From assembly GCA_022478985.1 (NCBI GenBank), contig JAKSZP010010607.1:140820-204819 (forward strand): a stretch of 64,000 nt of DNA, read 5' to 3'. Below the pieces are notes generated by a model. The model was not told the DNA's origin. It did no database searches and saw only the letters and a list, made by a program, of their open reading frames with translations. Position numbers and translations under genes: made by a program. The DNA comes from Massospora cicadina. Its lineage: Eukaryota > Entomophthoromycota > Entomophthoromycetes > Entomophthorales > Entomophthoraceae. Every line of letters begins with the position of its first letter. Position 1 is the stretch's first letter. Positions 10,250-21,159 of this stretch are shown here, piece after piece.

Positions 10250-13200
10250 AGTCCGGTTATTACCAAGCCACCTCCATGCTTTCTATCATGTGAGACCTAT
10301 ATACCTTGTTCTACTACCTTTGGAGACTGGCCCAGATAGGCAAACGTTATCTCCAGAGATTTGTTCACCCAGCCATACAGCACATCCTGCACGTGGTCAG
10401 GCTAAATTAATAAAGTAGCTTAACAACTGGAACTCAAACAACCTGCATTTGTAACATTATCATTTCTAAAACTCCACCTCCTCATTTGTCCACAACAACT
10501 AGGAGGCATTGTGGACAATTGTCAATTGATCGATTAATTTTGGAGTCAGCTTGCTATGCTAGTTTATGAGATCTCTGGTTACTTTTGAGGACTAACTTTA
10601 TCAAAATATACTCTCTGACTCCTCTTAAAATTACCTTAATTAAAATTGTGGACCTATTTAGCTACCATAGCACTATTAACAAGGATTACCTCACGTGATA
10701 GCACCCCTAGAATTGAAGGGCCAGAGGGGCCAGAAGGTCCTTGCAGACCCCAAGGGCCATCTAGTTCTTTATTTCTAGACCCACATATCCCAACGAATTA
10801 GGAAACAAGATGTCCTAACTGCACTTGCAGCTCTACAGAATTGGCCAAGAAATGTAGCTCAAGGAAGCAAGCTCTGCTAAATGTAGTCCCACTTGATCCC
10901 TGAGTCATCCTTGATACCCTTTCAAATGAGATGGAAAAAAGCGCATTTGCCAATCTAACAAACAATTGTATCTCTCAACTTGAGCAATCTTGCCATAGTT
11001 TAGGACTTGCTTAAGCAACTGTAAAATACCATATTTTAGTCCAGCGTGCCAAAATACAAGTTCTGAAGGAACATGTAGATATCAAGGCTTCCTCATCTAT
11101 AAATTTTCATTGGGATGAAGTTCAAGAGGACTTGGAAAGATTATATTGACGATTGGATAAAAAGACTCATGAGACTATGCAGAAACTGATAATTCCAAGC
11201 CTGCAACTGTCCCTGCTATCTATAATTTTCCTTACCTGTTGTGACTAGATTTAAATATAACTTCAAGAAAAATTATTCTCTGAGTCAGGAAAGTATCGCC
11301 TCCTTTTTGTATGCTTATGAGAGTTAAATGAGGAGGCCACAGAACGTCAGAAAGTGAAAAATTTTTCCTCCTGTAAGAATAGCATGACCTGTGAGATTTT
11401 GACCCTCATCTAAAGGAATATTAAATTTTAGCAACAAGTCTGTAAACTCTAGTTCAGGAGTTTGGGATTAACTATACCTCAGAGAAACAGACGCAGGTAA
11501 TCATGATAGTCCTTCTGAACAAAAAAATCTTCCCATAAGTTGCCAGCTGATTCTATGCTCAATTACGCCTCTTAGCTACCATGAACAAAGCTACACAAGA
11601 TGACGTTATAGCCGCTTTAACCTCTGCCCTGGGATCTTATACTAAGGTCCAACTACATATGATTATGCGGAAGAGTGACTGAACCTGTATCTAAGGAATC
11701 AGTTATGCTCTATATGTGTTCCCAGCATCCACCTCGAGTCTGGAGGCCCCTGTCCCAGAATTTACTGCTAGCCTTAAGTTCATGTTGTTGATAACCAGAA
11801 GAATCTGAAACCTCAAAGCACTTATTTTAATGGAATCCATCATAGTGTTAAGAACAGTTGGAAGAAACTTGTTGGGGGGTCAGGAAAAGGGAAGTCTGTA
11901 TGAAGGATGAAGCACTCCATGCTAAAATACCTATACCGCCTCAAGACCCTTGATGCCTCTTCTGAGTCCATTGCTATTGTAACTAAGGGGATGTATTACT
12001 ACCAGTTGATAATAAAGATCCCAAAACTGCTTGATCTTATTCTGATAAATCTCCTAGCCTCTTACTCTGTCCCCTCAATTTAGGAGCGTGGTAACAAAAA
12101 TTTGTTGTTATTCAAGTTCATAAGGTTACTTTTTACACTATTTTCAAAAATTGCTCCACCATAAATATCATCAAATAAAAATTTGTGAAGCGCACTTAGA
12201 TAGCACCTCGTTTACCCCACTATATCGAATATGTTATGGTGGGAACACAATGTACTTGTCTATTGGGCCTACTTACCTTTTATCTTTTTGTTTTGAAAAA
12301 AATCACCTAAAATAACAAAGCATTTTCCCTAAAAACCCTGATTAAAACCTAATTTTCTAATCTATTTTTATGATTACTCCATCATAAACTATAATAATTA
12401 AAATATTTTATCTTTAATTAGGACATAGGGTCTCTTTTGTTATTGAGGACAGGTGGGATGCCAAGTCAGAGGTCAAAGCTCATGCCTGCCTCTTGGAGAG
12501 TGAAATTTTATAATAAGGTTAATTTACCATGGGAGGGGCTAATGGGTGTGATACCATCTCCTGCATTATACAGACAATAGGGCATTCTTATAAACTTACT
12601 AAAGATGAATACTATAACACTTAAGTCTCAGGGCATTGTTGACAACAAGGTACATGTCAGTATCCCGCCATGGCATTCACTAGAGATATATTGCATGAAC
12701 ATTCCTTAAGTCAAGATAGTCCTGACCTGCCCTTGAATTTTAGATCATGCTTATTCTGAATCCATCTAAGCGCTTCTTTTAAGCCTAACTATCAAATCTA
12801 AGAAAATGGGGCCAATTCATCCAGTTGCTCATGTTTGTTTACTGCCTGTAGAAACACTTGATGATATGCTTAACTCTGGAAGTCTATTTGATTTTCATTC
12901 TGGAATCTCCTCCTTTTGTAGCCTTGATATATGCCTCTATTTTGATGTGAGCTAACCAGTAAACAACGAAGCTGTGTAAAGAAGTTTTTATAAAAGTACT
13001 CTGACTTTTTAACCCTTTATTATAATATGGAAAATTATTGCCGTTCTGCATCATGTAGAGACTAGAGATGCTAAGCCTATCTGATACCTTCCATAACAGG
13101 AGAGTAAGGTAAAAGAAGCTCAGGTGGCTATAGAGCTAAAGAAGTTATTAAAGGCTGGATTGTTGATGCCTTTCCGTAGCCCTAATGCCTATCCTCTCTT

Positions 13201-15640
13201 GCTAGTTTAAAGAAAGATGGTAGTCATTAGTAGTGAAATCTTACTAAAGTCTCAGATATATTACTAAAAAGTAAATATAACTATTGTCCTGAATTAATGC
13301 TCTCTCCTCTTGCTTGATAGGACCCAATATCTCTCAATGTAACTCACTAGAGGATACTGGGATGTAGCTCTGGCGCCCCAAGGATCAATACCAGTGTTCA
13401 CTTATAGCTAAAGGGGTATAATTGAGCCTACCATAATGCCCCAGTGTTTCTGCAACACACTTGCCACATTCCAAAGCGCCATGGACAGGACGCAGGGAGT
13501 CTTGAAGATGTCCTGTGTCCTTGTCTACCTCACCAGCATCAATAGATATATTCATGAACAATTAATGGACATCTGAAACATCTTTAGAAACTCCTCAATT
13601 GTATTTAAAAGACCTCAATTAAGCTCAATCCCTCAAAGTGCTCTTTCTTTCAGACCAAGGTGTAATTGTATTGGCATAAGTCTTAAAGCATGGAATACAG
13701 CCTATTCCTGATTAGGTTACAGCCATTAAGAGGATGTCGCGCCCCAGAGCCTCATGGGTATCCAAGTTTTCTTAGGTATGGTGTGCTATTATCTAAAATT
13801 ATATCTCAGTTTGCTGACCTAACTGAAGCCCTCATCTATCTCTGGCAGAAAAATGTCCCTTTTGAAAGGCCTGAGCAGGAACATACTTTAAAATGATAAG
13901 GACCGCCCTTTGTATTAAACCTTTTCTAGTTCAACCGCAGTTCAATTGCTATTAATTTTTACTGTTGCCAGGGACACGGCAGTCGGGGCTATCCTAGAGC
14001 AACATGACAAAATCAAGTCACCATATAGTGGATTCTAAAGCAAGAAATTAAGTAAGGCCAAACAAAACTAAATAGTTACCTACTGGGAGTGCCTTGTTGT
14101 TTTTTGACGATTAAACACTTCTGGGCATACCCTTTGTACACAATTTACAATTATTACCAACCATGCCTCACTCTGTTGGTTACAACAATGCTGGAACATG
14201 ACAGACGGCTAGTGAGGTGTACATCAAGATTGCAGAAATACAACTTTACCATCATTCATTGTGTAAGGACAATCCATTAAAATTAATGATGTGCTTTTAA
14301 GGATGCCAGTGCTAGGTTTGATTCCTGAAAAGGATTAAATATATGACATAATTTCCAAGTCTGAAAGTGGAAACTAGAAACCTCCAAGATTCAACTAAAG
14401 TTACGTAAACTGATGAAAGATACTTAGACTAAAGAAGGAATGCTAAAAAAGAAAGTCAAAGGAAAGTGGCTTCCTTACATATACCCTCCTTAACAAACCA
14501 ATGTTATCCTTAAAGGGCATTCAGCTGTGGGAACGAGGTGGTAAAAATTACTAGTGAATGGTTGATAAAACGATGTTATTATAATTAGATGGTTGAGCCT
14601 ATCCAAGAAGTTTTAATGGCCTGCTAAACTTGTCATACACAAGATTAAGCCAGATCTTGGTGTCAATATCAAGTAGTGGCACCATTGGTCTATTTAGTGT
14701 TGTCAGTATTGAGGTGGTGGACCTCAAGCCCTCCAGCTACATGGGCATAAGTATATCTATTAGCTGAAAACAAATATACCAAATGGGCTGAGGTGATTAC
14801 TGTTCAGTATTACACTGAAATGTCTATTTCTCAATTCTCATTATATCAGTTTCCACTCATCACGGATGCCTACAAACCTAACTTCTGGACTATGGATTTA
14901 ACTTCCCCTTACAAATAGTTTAAGAACAAACTTCCATTTTTGGAACTTATCATATTCTTACCACCACATATAACCCATGGACCAAAGAGGCCGTAGCACG
15001 TGCTAATGGGACTTTAATTTTTAATTTTCAAAAGGATCGACGCCTTTAATTTTATGCACTAAAACCACTACTTTCCCAGCTCCCTATTAGCCTATTTGAT
15101 AAGTTGCCATTTTATATCAAAACGCTCTTAATTGAAGCACTATAATACGCGCTCCTTGGCTGTTAAGTAGTGTGAAACCTCTTCTGGAATCTATGTTACT
15201 TGAGCACTCTGAGCTATTGATGTGTATCCTAGAAGATCAAATAATCTGACTTGAAGTCCTGGCTACTCGGAGAATCATCTCAACTACTTCAGAAGTTATG
15301 TCACACTTCAACGCTATCCAACCCAAACCGCTGACTTTCTAGATTGTGACCAGGTCCTTATATCACTATTGACCTTGGGGCTGACAGAACTAACTTGAAG
15401 TCCTTTAATCAGGGCGTAACGCGTAATGCATAAGGTGAACTCTTAATACTCCATTGCTGAAGTTATCCAAAGAACATTGGTCAACCAAGTTCTTGACCAA
15501 TTTCTACAGTCATACATTCCTCCCTGACCGGATCTTGTGGTCATTGTCAGGATTCGAGATATTAAAAAACAAGATTTCTATTACCAAATTAAACACTGTT
15601 AGGCCAATTATCAAGCCTCCTTAATTGTAACTTGCTACTA
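10250..15640 (+). pseudogene. G3 gag-pol remnants
   Basis: No frame stays open for long, but landmarks survive. At 10718-10767 there is a collagen-like run EGPEGPEGPCRPQGP. A coiled-coil-like stretch follows at 10900-11200. Around 13370-13660 RT motifs remain, including a decayed NAPxxFQxxMD block and KLNPSKCSFFQTKV. At 13780-13890 comes SQFADLTEALIYLWQKNVPF, the start of RNase H, matching PQFADLAEPLLYLLQKNVPF of G2. Integrase remnants include AENKYTKWAEVITVQ at about 14765-14810. The order gag, RT, RNase H, integrase is that of Ty3/gypsy. Dozens of stops rule out a product. Confidence 0.7.
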
Positions 15641-15987
15641 AAGGGGACACTTAGAAATTTAATCAATAACCATCACGTGTACAGGAGCCATTAGAGATGA
15701 CTTATAGATTGCCACCTCCGCTTCATGCACCTTGTAAAGGATGAATCCAATTAATGTGATCATGGTGTCATTGCTAACAGAAAACAAATAGGGACTCAAC
15801 TAAGCTTTCAATAGATATTGACTCAAAAGATCCTGATTGTAAGGTACCATAGAAGTCTTTTTAGCAACGCGTCCCAAAATCGCCCTAGAAATATCAAATC
15901 CTTCTAAACTAATAATGTATTCTTTTTATCCCTTCTTTTTGTCTTCATTGACCACTCCTTTAATTTATCAGCTTTGAGACACATTAG

Positions 15988-16005
15988 AACATTGGCTATA
16001 TTATA
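15988..16005. repeat. Target-site duplication, left of S1
   Basis: AACATTGGCTATATTATA, matched by AACATTAACTATATTATA at 16977-16994 (16 of 18 bases). Confidence 0.8.
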
Positions 16006-16976
16006 TTTATTTGAGGTAAGCTGACCAGGGGACGGACATTACCAGAACTAAAACTAAAAACTAAAGTAACTAATTGCTTCAAAAAAATGCCCAAATGAGC
16101 GGATTGAGTGAAACATTTCAAACAAGACAGCCAACCAGGTGGGCAGAGGAAAGCGCTTATCCCTCCATGGCAGAAGAGGAGGGGGATCGGGGGGATCATC
16201 TTCAGCAGCAGCTTCTTCCTCCCATAGTAGAGTACATGTCAAGGTAGACAGTAAGGGCGTTGGGGCATCTGTGGCATGTAGTATGATATCGCTAATAATT
16301 GGTATTTCATGGAAATTGCTAGCTTGGAAAATGGCACTGATATATTTGGCTAAAGATTTTTCAGCTTTAATGCAGACATATGGGAGTTTAATGAAAGTGG
16401 CAATGTTGGTTCAGGTAATTTTAGCTTTTGGGTTACGTGTTATAGTTGCCACGTTTCTGATAACATCATTAACATTTTTGTATAACTGTTTTACTGTAAT
16501 TTTACTCTTTTGAGTAAGGCTTTTGGGGATAACAGCAGGTGGAATTCCTCCTGTGAGCATCGCCACTGATTTGGCGACAGCTTTACAAAGGGGGCAACAA
16601 TCTGGTCTTGCAGCTGCTTCAACTGCAAGCTGGTGATCACTTCAAAATGATTCAGCATTTGGCTATGGGGTATATAGTCAAAGGGGTATTTGGCATCCAA
16701 TTCTGCATTAATGAACCGCTCAATTTGCAGAGATGGTTCTTCAATGAGCTTACCTGATTCTGCAATTTCAACCAATAACTCCCATGGGTTTTGGTTGAAT
16801 TGAGTTGGGGAATCAGCGTACAGTTGAGGTTTGGTTGATTCGTTTGAGGAAGCATGGGATTAAACTGGGATCCAATCTGATGCTTGATTGGGGAAATCAT
16901 TTGTGGCATTGGAACGAGGAGGAGGCTGATTGGTGGCTTCAGGTGCAGCTGAAGCTTCCGGTTTTGGAGGAGGGGA
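16006..16976 (-). mobile_element. S1: 0.97-kb non-LTR element with own ORF and LINE-2-type tail
   Basis: A 971-bp minus-strand insertion with an 18-bp TSD and no ORF2 sequence. Its 3' end, GTCCGTCCCCTGGTCAGC followed by TTACCTCAAATAAA, matches the tail of LINE-2, so LINE-2-type machinery probably mobilised it. It encodes a protein shared with S2 (see next entry) that I do not recognise. The 5' end lies inside the reading frame, because no in-frame ATG precedes it. S1 may therefore be a 5'-truncated copy of a longer element. Against random truncation, S2 starts at almost the same point. Confidence 0.75.
16090..16976 (-). pseudogene. Unrecognised protein of S1, conserved in S2
   Basis: The shared frame starts near 16976 with a Pro/Ala-rich stretch (PPPKPEASAAPEATNQPPP). 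A block NPWELLVEIAESGKLIEEP matches NPWSSLDETDE-x-GNVIEN of S2. Further on, YKNVNDVIRNVATI matches HKNAEDAIQNVFAV, and DAPTPLLS matches DRPTPLLS. The middle is helical-looking and charged. A short acidic/Pro stretch (EEEAAAEDDPPDPPP) lies near 16200. No knuckle, protease or polymerase motif is present. Length is at least about 280 codons. There is a stop near 16860 and frameshifts between 16490 and 16510. It might be a divergent ORF1-type RNA-binding protein, but nothing visible proves that. Confidence 0.6.
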
Positions 16977-16994
16977 AACATTAACTATATTATA
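16977..16994. repeat. Target-site duplication, right of S1
   Basis: AACATTAACTATATTATA, partner of 15988-16005. Confidence 0.8.
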
Positions 16995-17299
16995 GAGAAC
17001 TGATAAGCTGAACTGTGCTTCCTTTCAATGGTGGGTGATGTGAAAATTGAGTTAGATTAATCATCATATTTTAACTTGGTACTTAAAACTATAACTGTAT
17101 CAAATTGGTTTCGGGGATTTCTGACTGAGGTTAGTCTTGTCATTGGGCTGTGACCCTCCTAATCTATTCTTTCATTTCACAAGAGCCTAATGTATGGCGT
17201 AGTGGGGCTTCCTGAAAGGCGACTTCAAAAAACTCAAGCCTACGCCTTTTCCAAATTTCAATTTAGAATTATAATTTTGTCCCATTTAAGCCTCCATAA

Positions 17300-17760
17300 A
17301 CTTGCCTTACCTGGTTTCCACTACGCAGCAAGTATTTTTTTGAATAAAAGACTTAAGTTATTCAGTTTTGGATCTCATAGATGCTCTAGCTTTCTCAAGC
17401 AGTGATTGTGATGCTATATAATATTGATAATGATCACTCGCTTGATGAATTTATTCTAGTAAATAAAATAAAAAAATTTGTGGATTACATTGCATACCTG
17501 TCATCCTTTTTCCCTTTATAATTTCCCTAATCATGAGGTTAACTATTAAGTATTGGCATTCAGCCCTAAAGCCTACCTTCTGAGTATAGATATGTGCTAA
17601 TCATTATTTATATGCAGTTCAACAATGCAAATGTAAGGCGCATGGCAATTGTAAACTGGGATAGTTCTGACTATTACGCCTTTGAACAATCAATTATACA
17701 GAAGCACAATCTGGGTCTCATGGCTCAAGGATTTGACACCCTATTTGCAGGAGTGATTGA
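17300..17760 (+). repeat. Ancient direct repeat, right copy
   Basis: Homologous to 8550-9000 (landmarks given there). It contains TTATATGCAG at 17629-17638 followed by an open frame. The left copy has TTTTCATGCAG at the same place. Confidence 0.6.
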
Positions 17761-17863
17761 ACAGGCGGGAATGTTCCAACATGTCAAAGTCGCAGATTTC
17801 AATGAGAATCTCCATTCACATGTTGTTGGGCCTGGGCGTCTTGCCCTTTGGCACCTCCTATAG
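17594..17863 (+). CDS. Hypothetical 89-codon reading frame, origin unknown
   Basis: The frame encodes a hydrophilic protein with NVRRMAIVNWDSSDYYAFE, then AQGFDTLFAGVIEQAGMFQH, and looks more protein-like than the AT-rich surroundings. I recognise no family. It may start from the ATG at 17594 or be an exon beginning after the TTATATGCAG at 17629-17638, which resembles a splice acceptor. The homologous stretch at about 8871-8950 is also preceded by ATGCAG but has stops soon after. It could be a remnant of a host gene or part of an unknown repeat. No stop-free extension exists upstream. Confidence 0.3.
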   Translation: MLIIIYMQFNNANVRRMAIVNWDSSDYYAFEQSIIQKHNLGLMAQGFDTLFAGVIEQAGMFQHVKVADFNENLHSHVVGPGRLALWHLL

Positions 17864-20589
17864 AGCATGCTTTATTATATGACAGTGATTTAAGTAGTGA
17901 GATTCCGCTTGTTTTTGACTAAGCACATATGAAGCGCTGGCTTTAACAGGTCAACTAGAGGTTTGTTTACTGATATGCTTATTTTTTTAGTATCAGAAAA
18001 CTTGGAAAAAAACAATTTATTCTACTCTCAATAACTGCAAGATTGGTGGAATCTTCCCCAAATATTATTCCACATGCTATATCTTAGCCTAAAATCAGAT
18101 GTTCTTGAGTCTTGATATGCCCTCTATTTCCATATTAAATTACTCGCTCTGGGGGTGCAGTTGTTTGGGGATTGAGTCACTGACATTAAATTATTTTGAT
18201 TGTTAACAGGGTGCACCAACTGGCGAATTAAAGGTCTATTTCTTGAGTACATAGGCCTTTTTCTCATAGTCATAAACATGTCCAATTATGTTAAAGCCTT
18301 GAATTTTACATGATGAGCGCTAGTTTAGAGCGCACTAGAACACTCTCAGCCTCTGCTGACAACAAAAAGGCTAGTTAAACCTTATAAAGACATAACTATA
18401 TTTAGCAATATTTGCACCAAATAAAAACATCATTAATAAAGGTTGATTCTGTAAAGGTGATACTTTACTAATTTGACCATAAAAATATATTTAGTATTTG
18501 GGAAATAGGGTGTTCAAGTTAGGCTTGATTCTTAAAAAATCAAACTTTCATCACAATGCAATTATGTAAATGTTGCTTGGTTTCAGGAGTAAGAGTCCAT
18601 TTTTGATGCTCTGATTTTAGGTTTTTTTAGATTGCATGGAGCTTTGGCCTGCTTGTGACCACATTGCTGCTAATCTGTTTGCTCCTGGTGTCCTTGTGAC
18701 CCTTGTGGCTTTCATGGCTTCTTATATTCATTAATGGTCTTAATTGAGGAAGATTGCAAGATTTAATTTAAGTGTGTAACGATCAAGTTAGTATTAATGT
18801 CGCATTTTGACTCAAATTCAGATTTTCTGAATCCAAGTCAAATTGTTTAAAAAGGTTTTGGCTCAGTTGGTTTTGGGCACTGGGTTGTGCCTCGCCCAAA
18901 TTGTAGATTAGGCTCAAATGAGCTTAATCAATGATTCAGGTGTGGCCTCCAAAGGGCGGCTGTTAAAAGGAGCGCCTTCTGATTCCAAAGATAACTTCAG
19001 AATTCTACCCCTAGCTTTACCTCCTGTTGAGCATTGTCAGTTGCGCAACAGATGAGCTCTGTTTGGCAGGCCCTTTTTATATCCAGAATAAAAGTAAAGG
19101 TTGCTTTGGGGTTAGCATACCTCTCTTACCTGTTGGTCATTTTCAGGTGTTCATGTTTTGAGGAGCTTTTGTGTGGTTGGATTGGACCAACCAAAATAAA
19201 GGACTTTGCATAACCAACTCATAGTAGGAATGTTTGGTGCTAAGGTGTCCCAATCCTCTCCCTGCTTGAAGTTAGGCTGCTTTGGTTCTGTCAGTGTGCT
19301 AAAGAATATTTTATACAGCAGCTGAAACTGGAATTTTTCTGACAGTTACAAATTGCTTTTTGGTTTTTGTATAACCCAGCTTTTTATGAACAAGGAAACA
19401 CATTTGGGTAATTTTTAATGATACTCCAATCATCAACATACATACCTAAGTGTATAAAAGTTAGTTCTACTGAAACGTCATCTATGATGTTTTGAGCATC
19501 ATCATTTGAAATTGTCTTTATAATCTCAGATCCTCTGAAGCCATACTGACTGGCTAGTAAATTATTTTCTTCTATCTTGGGGTATATAAAGACTCCATTT
19601 TCCAAGAATCTTTGATCTTTTAAACCCTATAAAAGGGCTCTTAATTTTTATAAACCATACTGAATGTTGGCCAGGTCAAATTTCGACTTATTCTTCATTT
19701 TGGCCATCTAGATCACTTGTATCAACACTGTTTTTATTAAATTGGGGTTTCAGGGGGTTTATTTCATAGGTTGAGGATTAAATTCTATAGTTGGGCGTTT
19801 CACAACATTTTTTTTGGTCTTTAGTTCCAAAAGGCTTTGATAGCGATAGGTGGCATTTGTCCAGAATTGTTCTCCTTTTTAGTCAAGTGGGCTTAACATA
19901 ATTTGTGCAAATTTTGATAGGTTTACCACCAGTCTTTTCTATCCTGCACATGAGCCTTAGTGTATCCATGGATTCCTTCAGCTTCTTTGTGGCAGTAGTT
20001 TATTCATAGGACTTATGTTTTTTGTACTTAATGCTGTCTCATTTGAGTATTTCCTTAATTTAATCCAGCATTTAATGAGGTCCATCCCCAAATTCTTGTT
20101 AAGTGACAATTGATGAAACTAAACATGTTTTTGGTGATTGAGATTTTTTGTGTTCTCAGCATTTGTCACGGAAAGCCGATTGCAGGAGGTTTCAGGTGTG
20201 ATGGCGCAAGGTAAAAGGTGCCAAAAGAGCGCAAAATGCCCAAACAGTAGAAAGTAACGTCCTAGCTTATCTCCATGTTGTTTACATATGAATTTTTGGA
20301 ATAAAAGGCAGGACAAACTGAAGCAAACTACCAGGGAAAATAATCTCTGAGAGTTAAGGGAGTTTAAATAGGGACTATGGCAGAAATCGGCAAAATACAA
20401 AATGGAGGACATATTGAGGTTGAGGAATGTGTGCCACTTAAACGCACAACAGGAGTGTCAGACTGATCATGAAACGGAGTCCAGCCATTGTGATAGGGTT
20501 TAACCAAGGTTTTAATAAGAATAAATGTTTCAAAAGTTGAGAGAAAATCAGACAAATTACCCCAAGACTATATTTAGAATTAGATTAAA
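17864..20589. other. AT-rich unassigned block
   Basis: About 2.7 kb with no element I can identify on either strand. The longest minus-strand frame (19384-19605, 73 codons, IIDDVSVELTFIHLGMYVDD) has no partner in the window. This block probably continued directly into 28086 before S2, G2 and LINE-B were inserted. Confidence 0.4.
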
Positions 20590-20714
20590 TTACATTTATT
20601 TGAGGTATGCTGACCAGGGGATGGACATTACTGAAATGAAAACTCCAAAACTAACTAAGCAAAAAACATGACCCACCGCCCTAAACAAGCATCAAGACAC
20701 ACAAAAATGAGAAA

Positions 20715-20719
20715 ACAAC
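20715..20719. repeat. Target-site duplication, left of G2
   Basis: ACAAC, repeated at 27240-27244. Five base pairs is the expected size for a Ty3/gypsy integrase. Confidence 0.75.
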
Positions 20720-21132
20720 TATCGGCGCTACAATTCTCTAGACTGGTGCTGAGGTCTGAAGGTGGCTCAAAGCTGCTAATTCGCAGAAAAGGTTGAGAAG
20801 GAAGCGGAAATTTAGTTAAGTTTTCAGATAATTTATTAGGCTTAGAAGGATTCAATATCTATAGGGTGTGATGGGACTCGGTGCCTCAGGGATTGTCAGG
20901 GCCTCATCTGTTCAGGATCTTTACTGATCTTCTGGAATGGCCTCCTTGTGGGCATCCTAATGAATTGTGTCGCCCACCTGACCGAATTGGTGGAAACGCC
21001 GCTCCATGTGACTCAGGAATTGGGGAGGGGGTTCCTCAAGCCAATTCACCATGGGTAGGTTCAGAAAATGATTCAGTCTGGCCCAATTCAGAAGTTGGGA
21101 ATTTAATTTAATTGTTATCTCAAATTCCAACA
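20720..21132 (-). repeat. G2 3' LTR
   Basis: Matches 26825-27239 throughout. In element direction it starts TGTTGGAATTTG and ends GCGCCGATA. A long shared core surrounds GGGACTCGGTGCCTCAGG (plus-strand reading). Confidence 0.92.
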
Positions 21133-21145
21133 ACTTCCCCCTTAA
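21133..21145 (-). promoter_or_regulatory. G2 polypurine tract
   Basis: In element direction TTAAGGGGGAAGT abuts the first base of the 3' LTR. This is the usual primer for plus-strand DNA synthesis. Confidence 0.8.
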
Positions 21146-21159
21146 GATCTTGTCTGAGG

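Larger units (their letters stand above)
9599..17005 (+). mobile_element. Decayed full-length Ty3/gypsy element G3
   Basis: A plus-strand LTR retrotransposon of about 6.4 kb once the nested S1 element (about 1 kb) is removed. Its LTRs (about 9599-9965 and about 15650-17005 minus S1) share many blocks, including GATCCTGATTGTA(G)GG and CTTTTTGxCTTCATTGAC. The primer-binding site follows the 5' LTR at 9966 and a polypurine run (AAAGGGGACAC) precedes the 3' LTR at 15640-15650. The interior keeps gag, RT, RNase H and integrase remnants in the right order. It is the most decayed of the near-complete gypsy copies. I could not find a convincing TSD. Confidence 0.78.
15650..17005 (+). repeat. G3 3' LTR, split by S1
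   Basis: The LTR runs from about 15650 to 16005 and resumes at 16995-17005 (GAGAACTGATA, compare GAGAACTAATA near the end of the 5' LTR). Removing S1 and one TSD copy restores colinearity with the 5' LTR, so S1 landed about 11 nt from the LTR end. Confidence 0.7.

Noticed and set aside
18600..18730. A further collagen-like tract on the minus strand (CCTTGTGGCTTT-type repeats)
   Set aside because: Glycines do not fall at a steady three-residue step in any frame.
19384..19605. 73-codon minus-strand frame in the AT-rich block as a gene
   Set aside because: It is isolated, without a recognisable motif or neighbouring coding signal.
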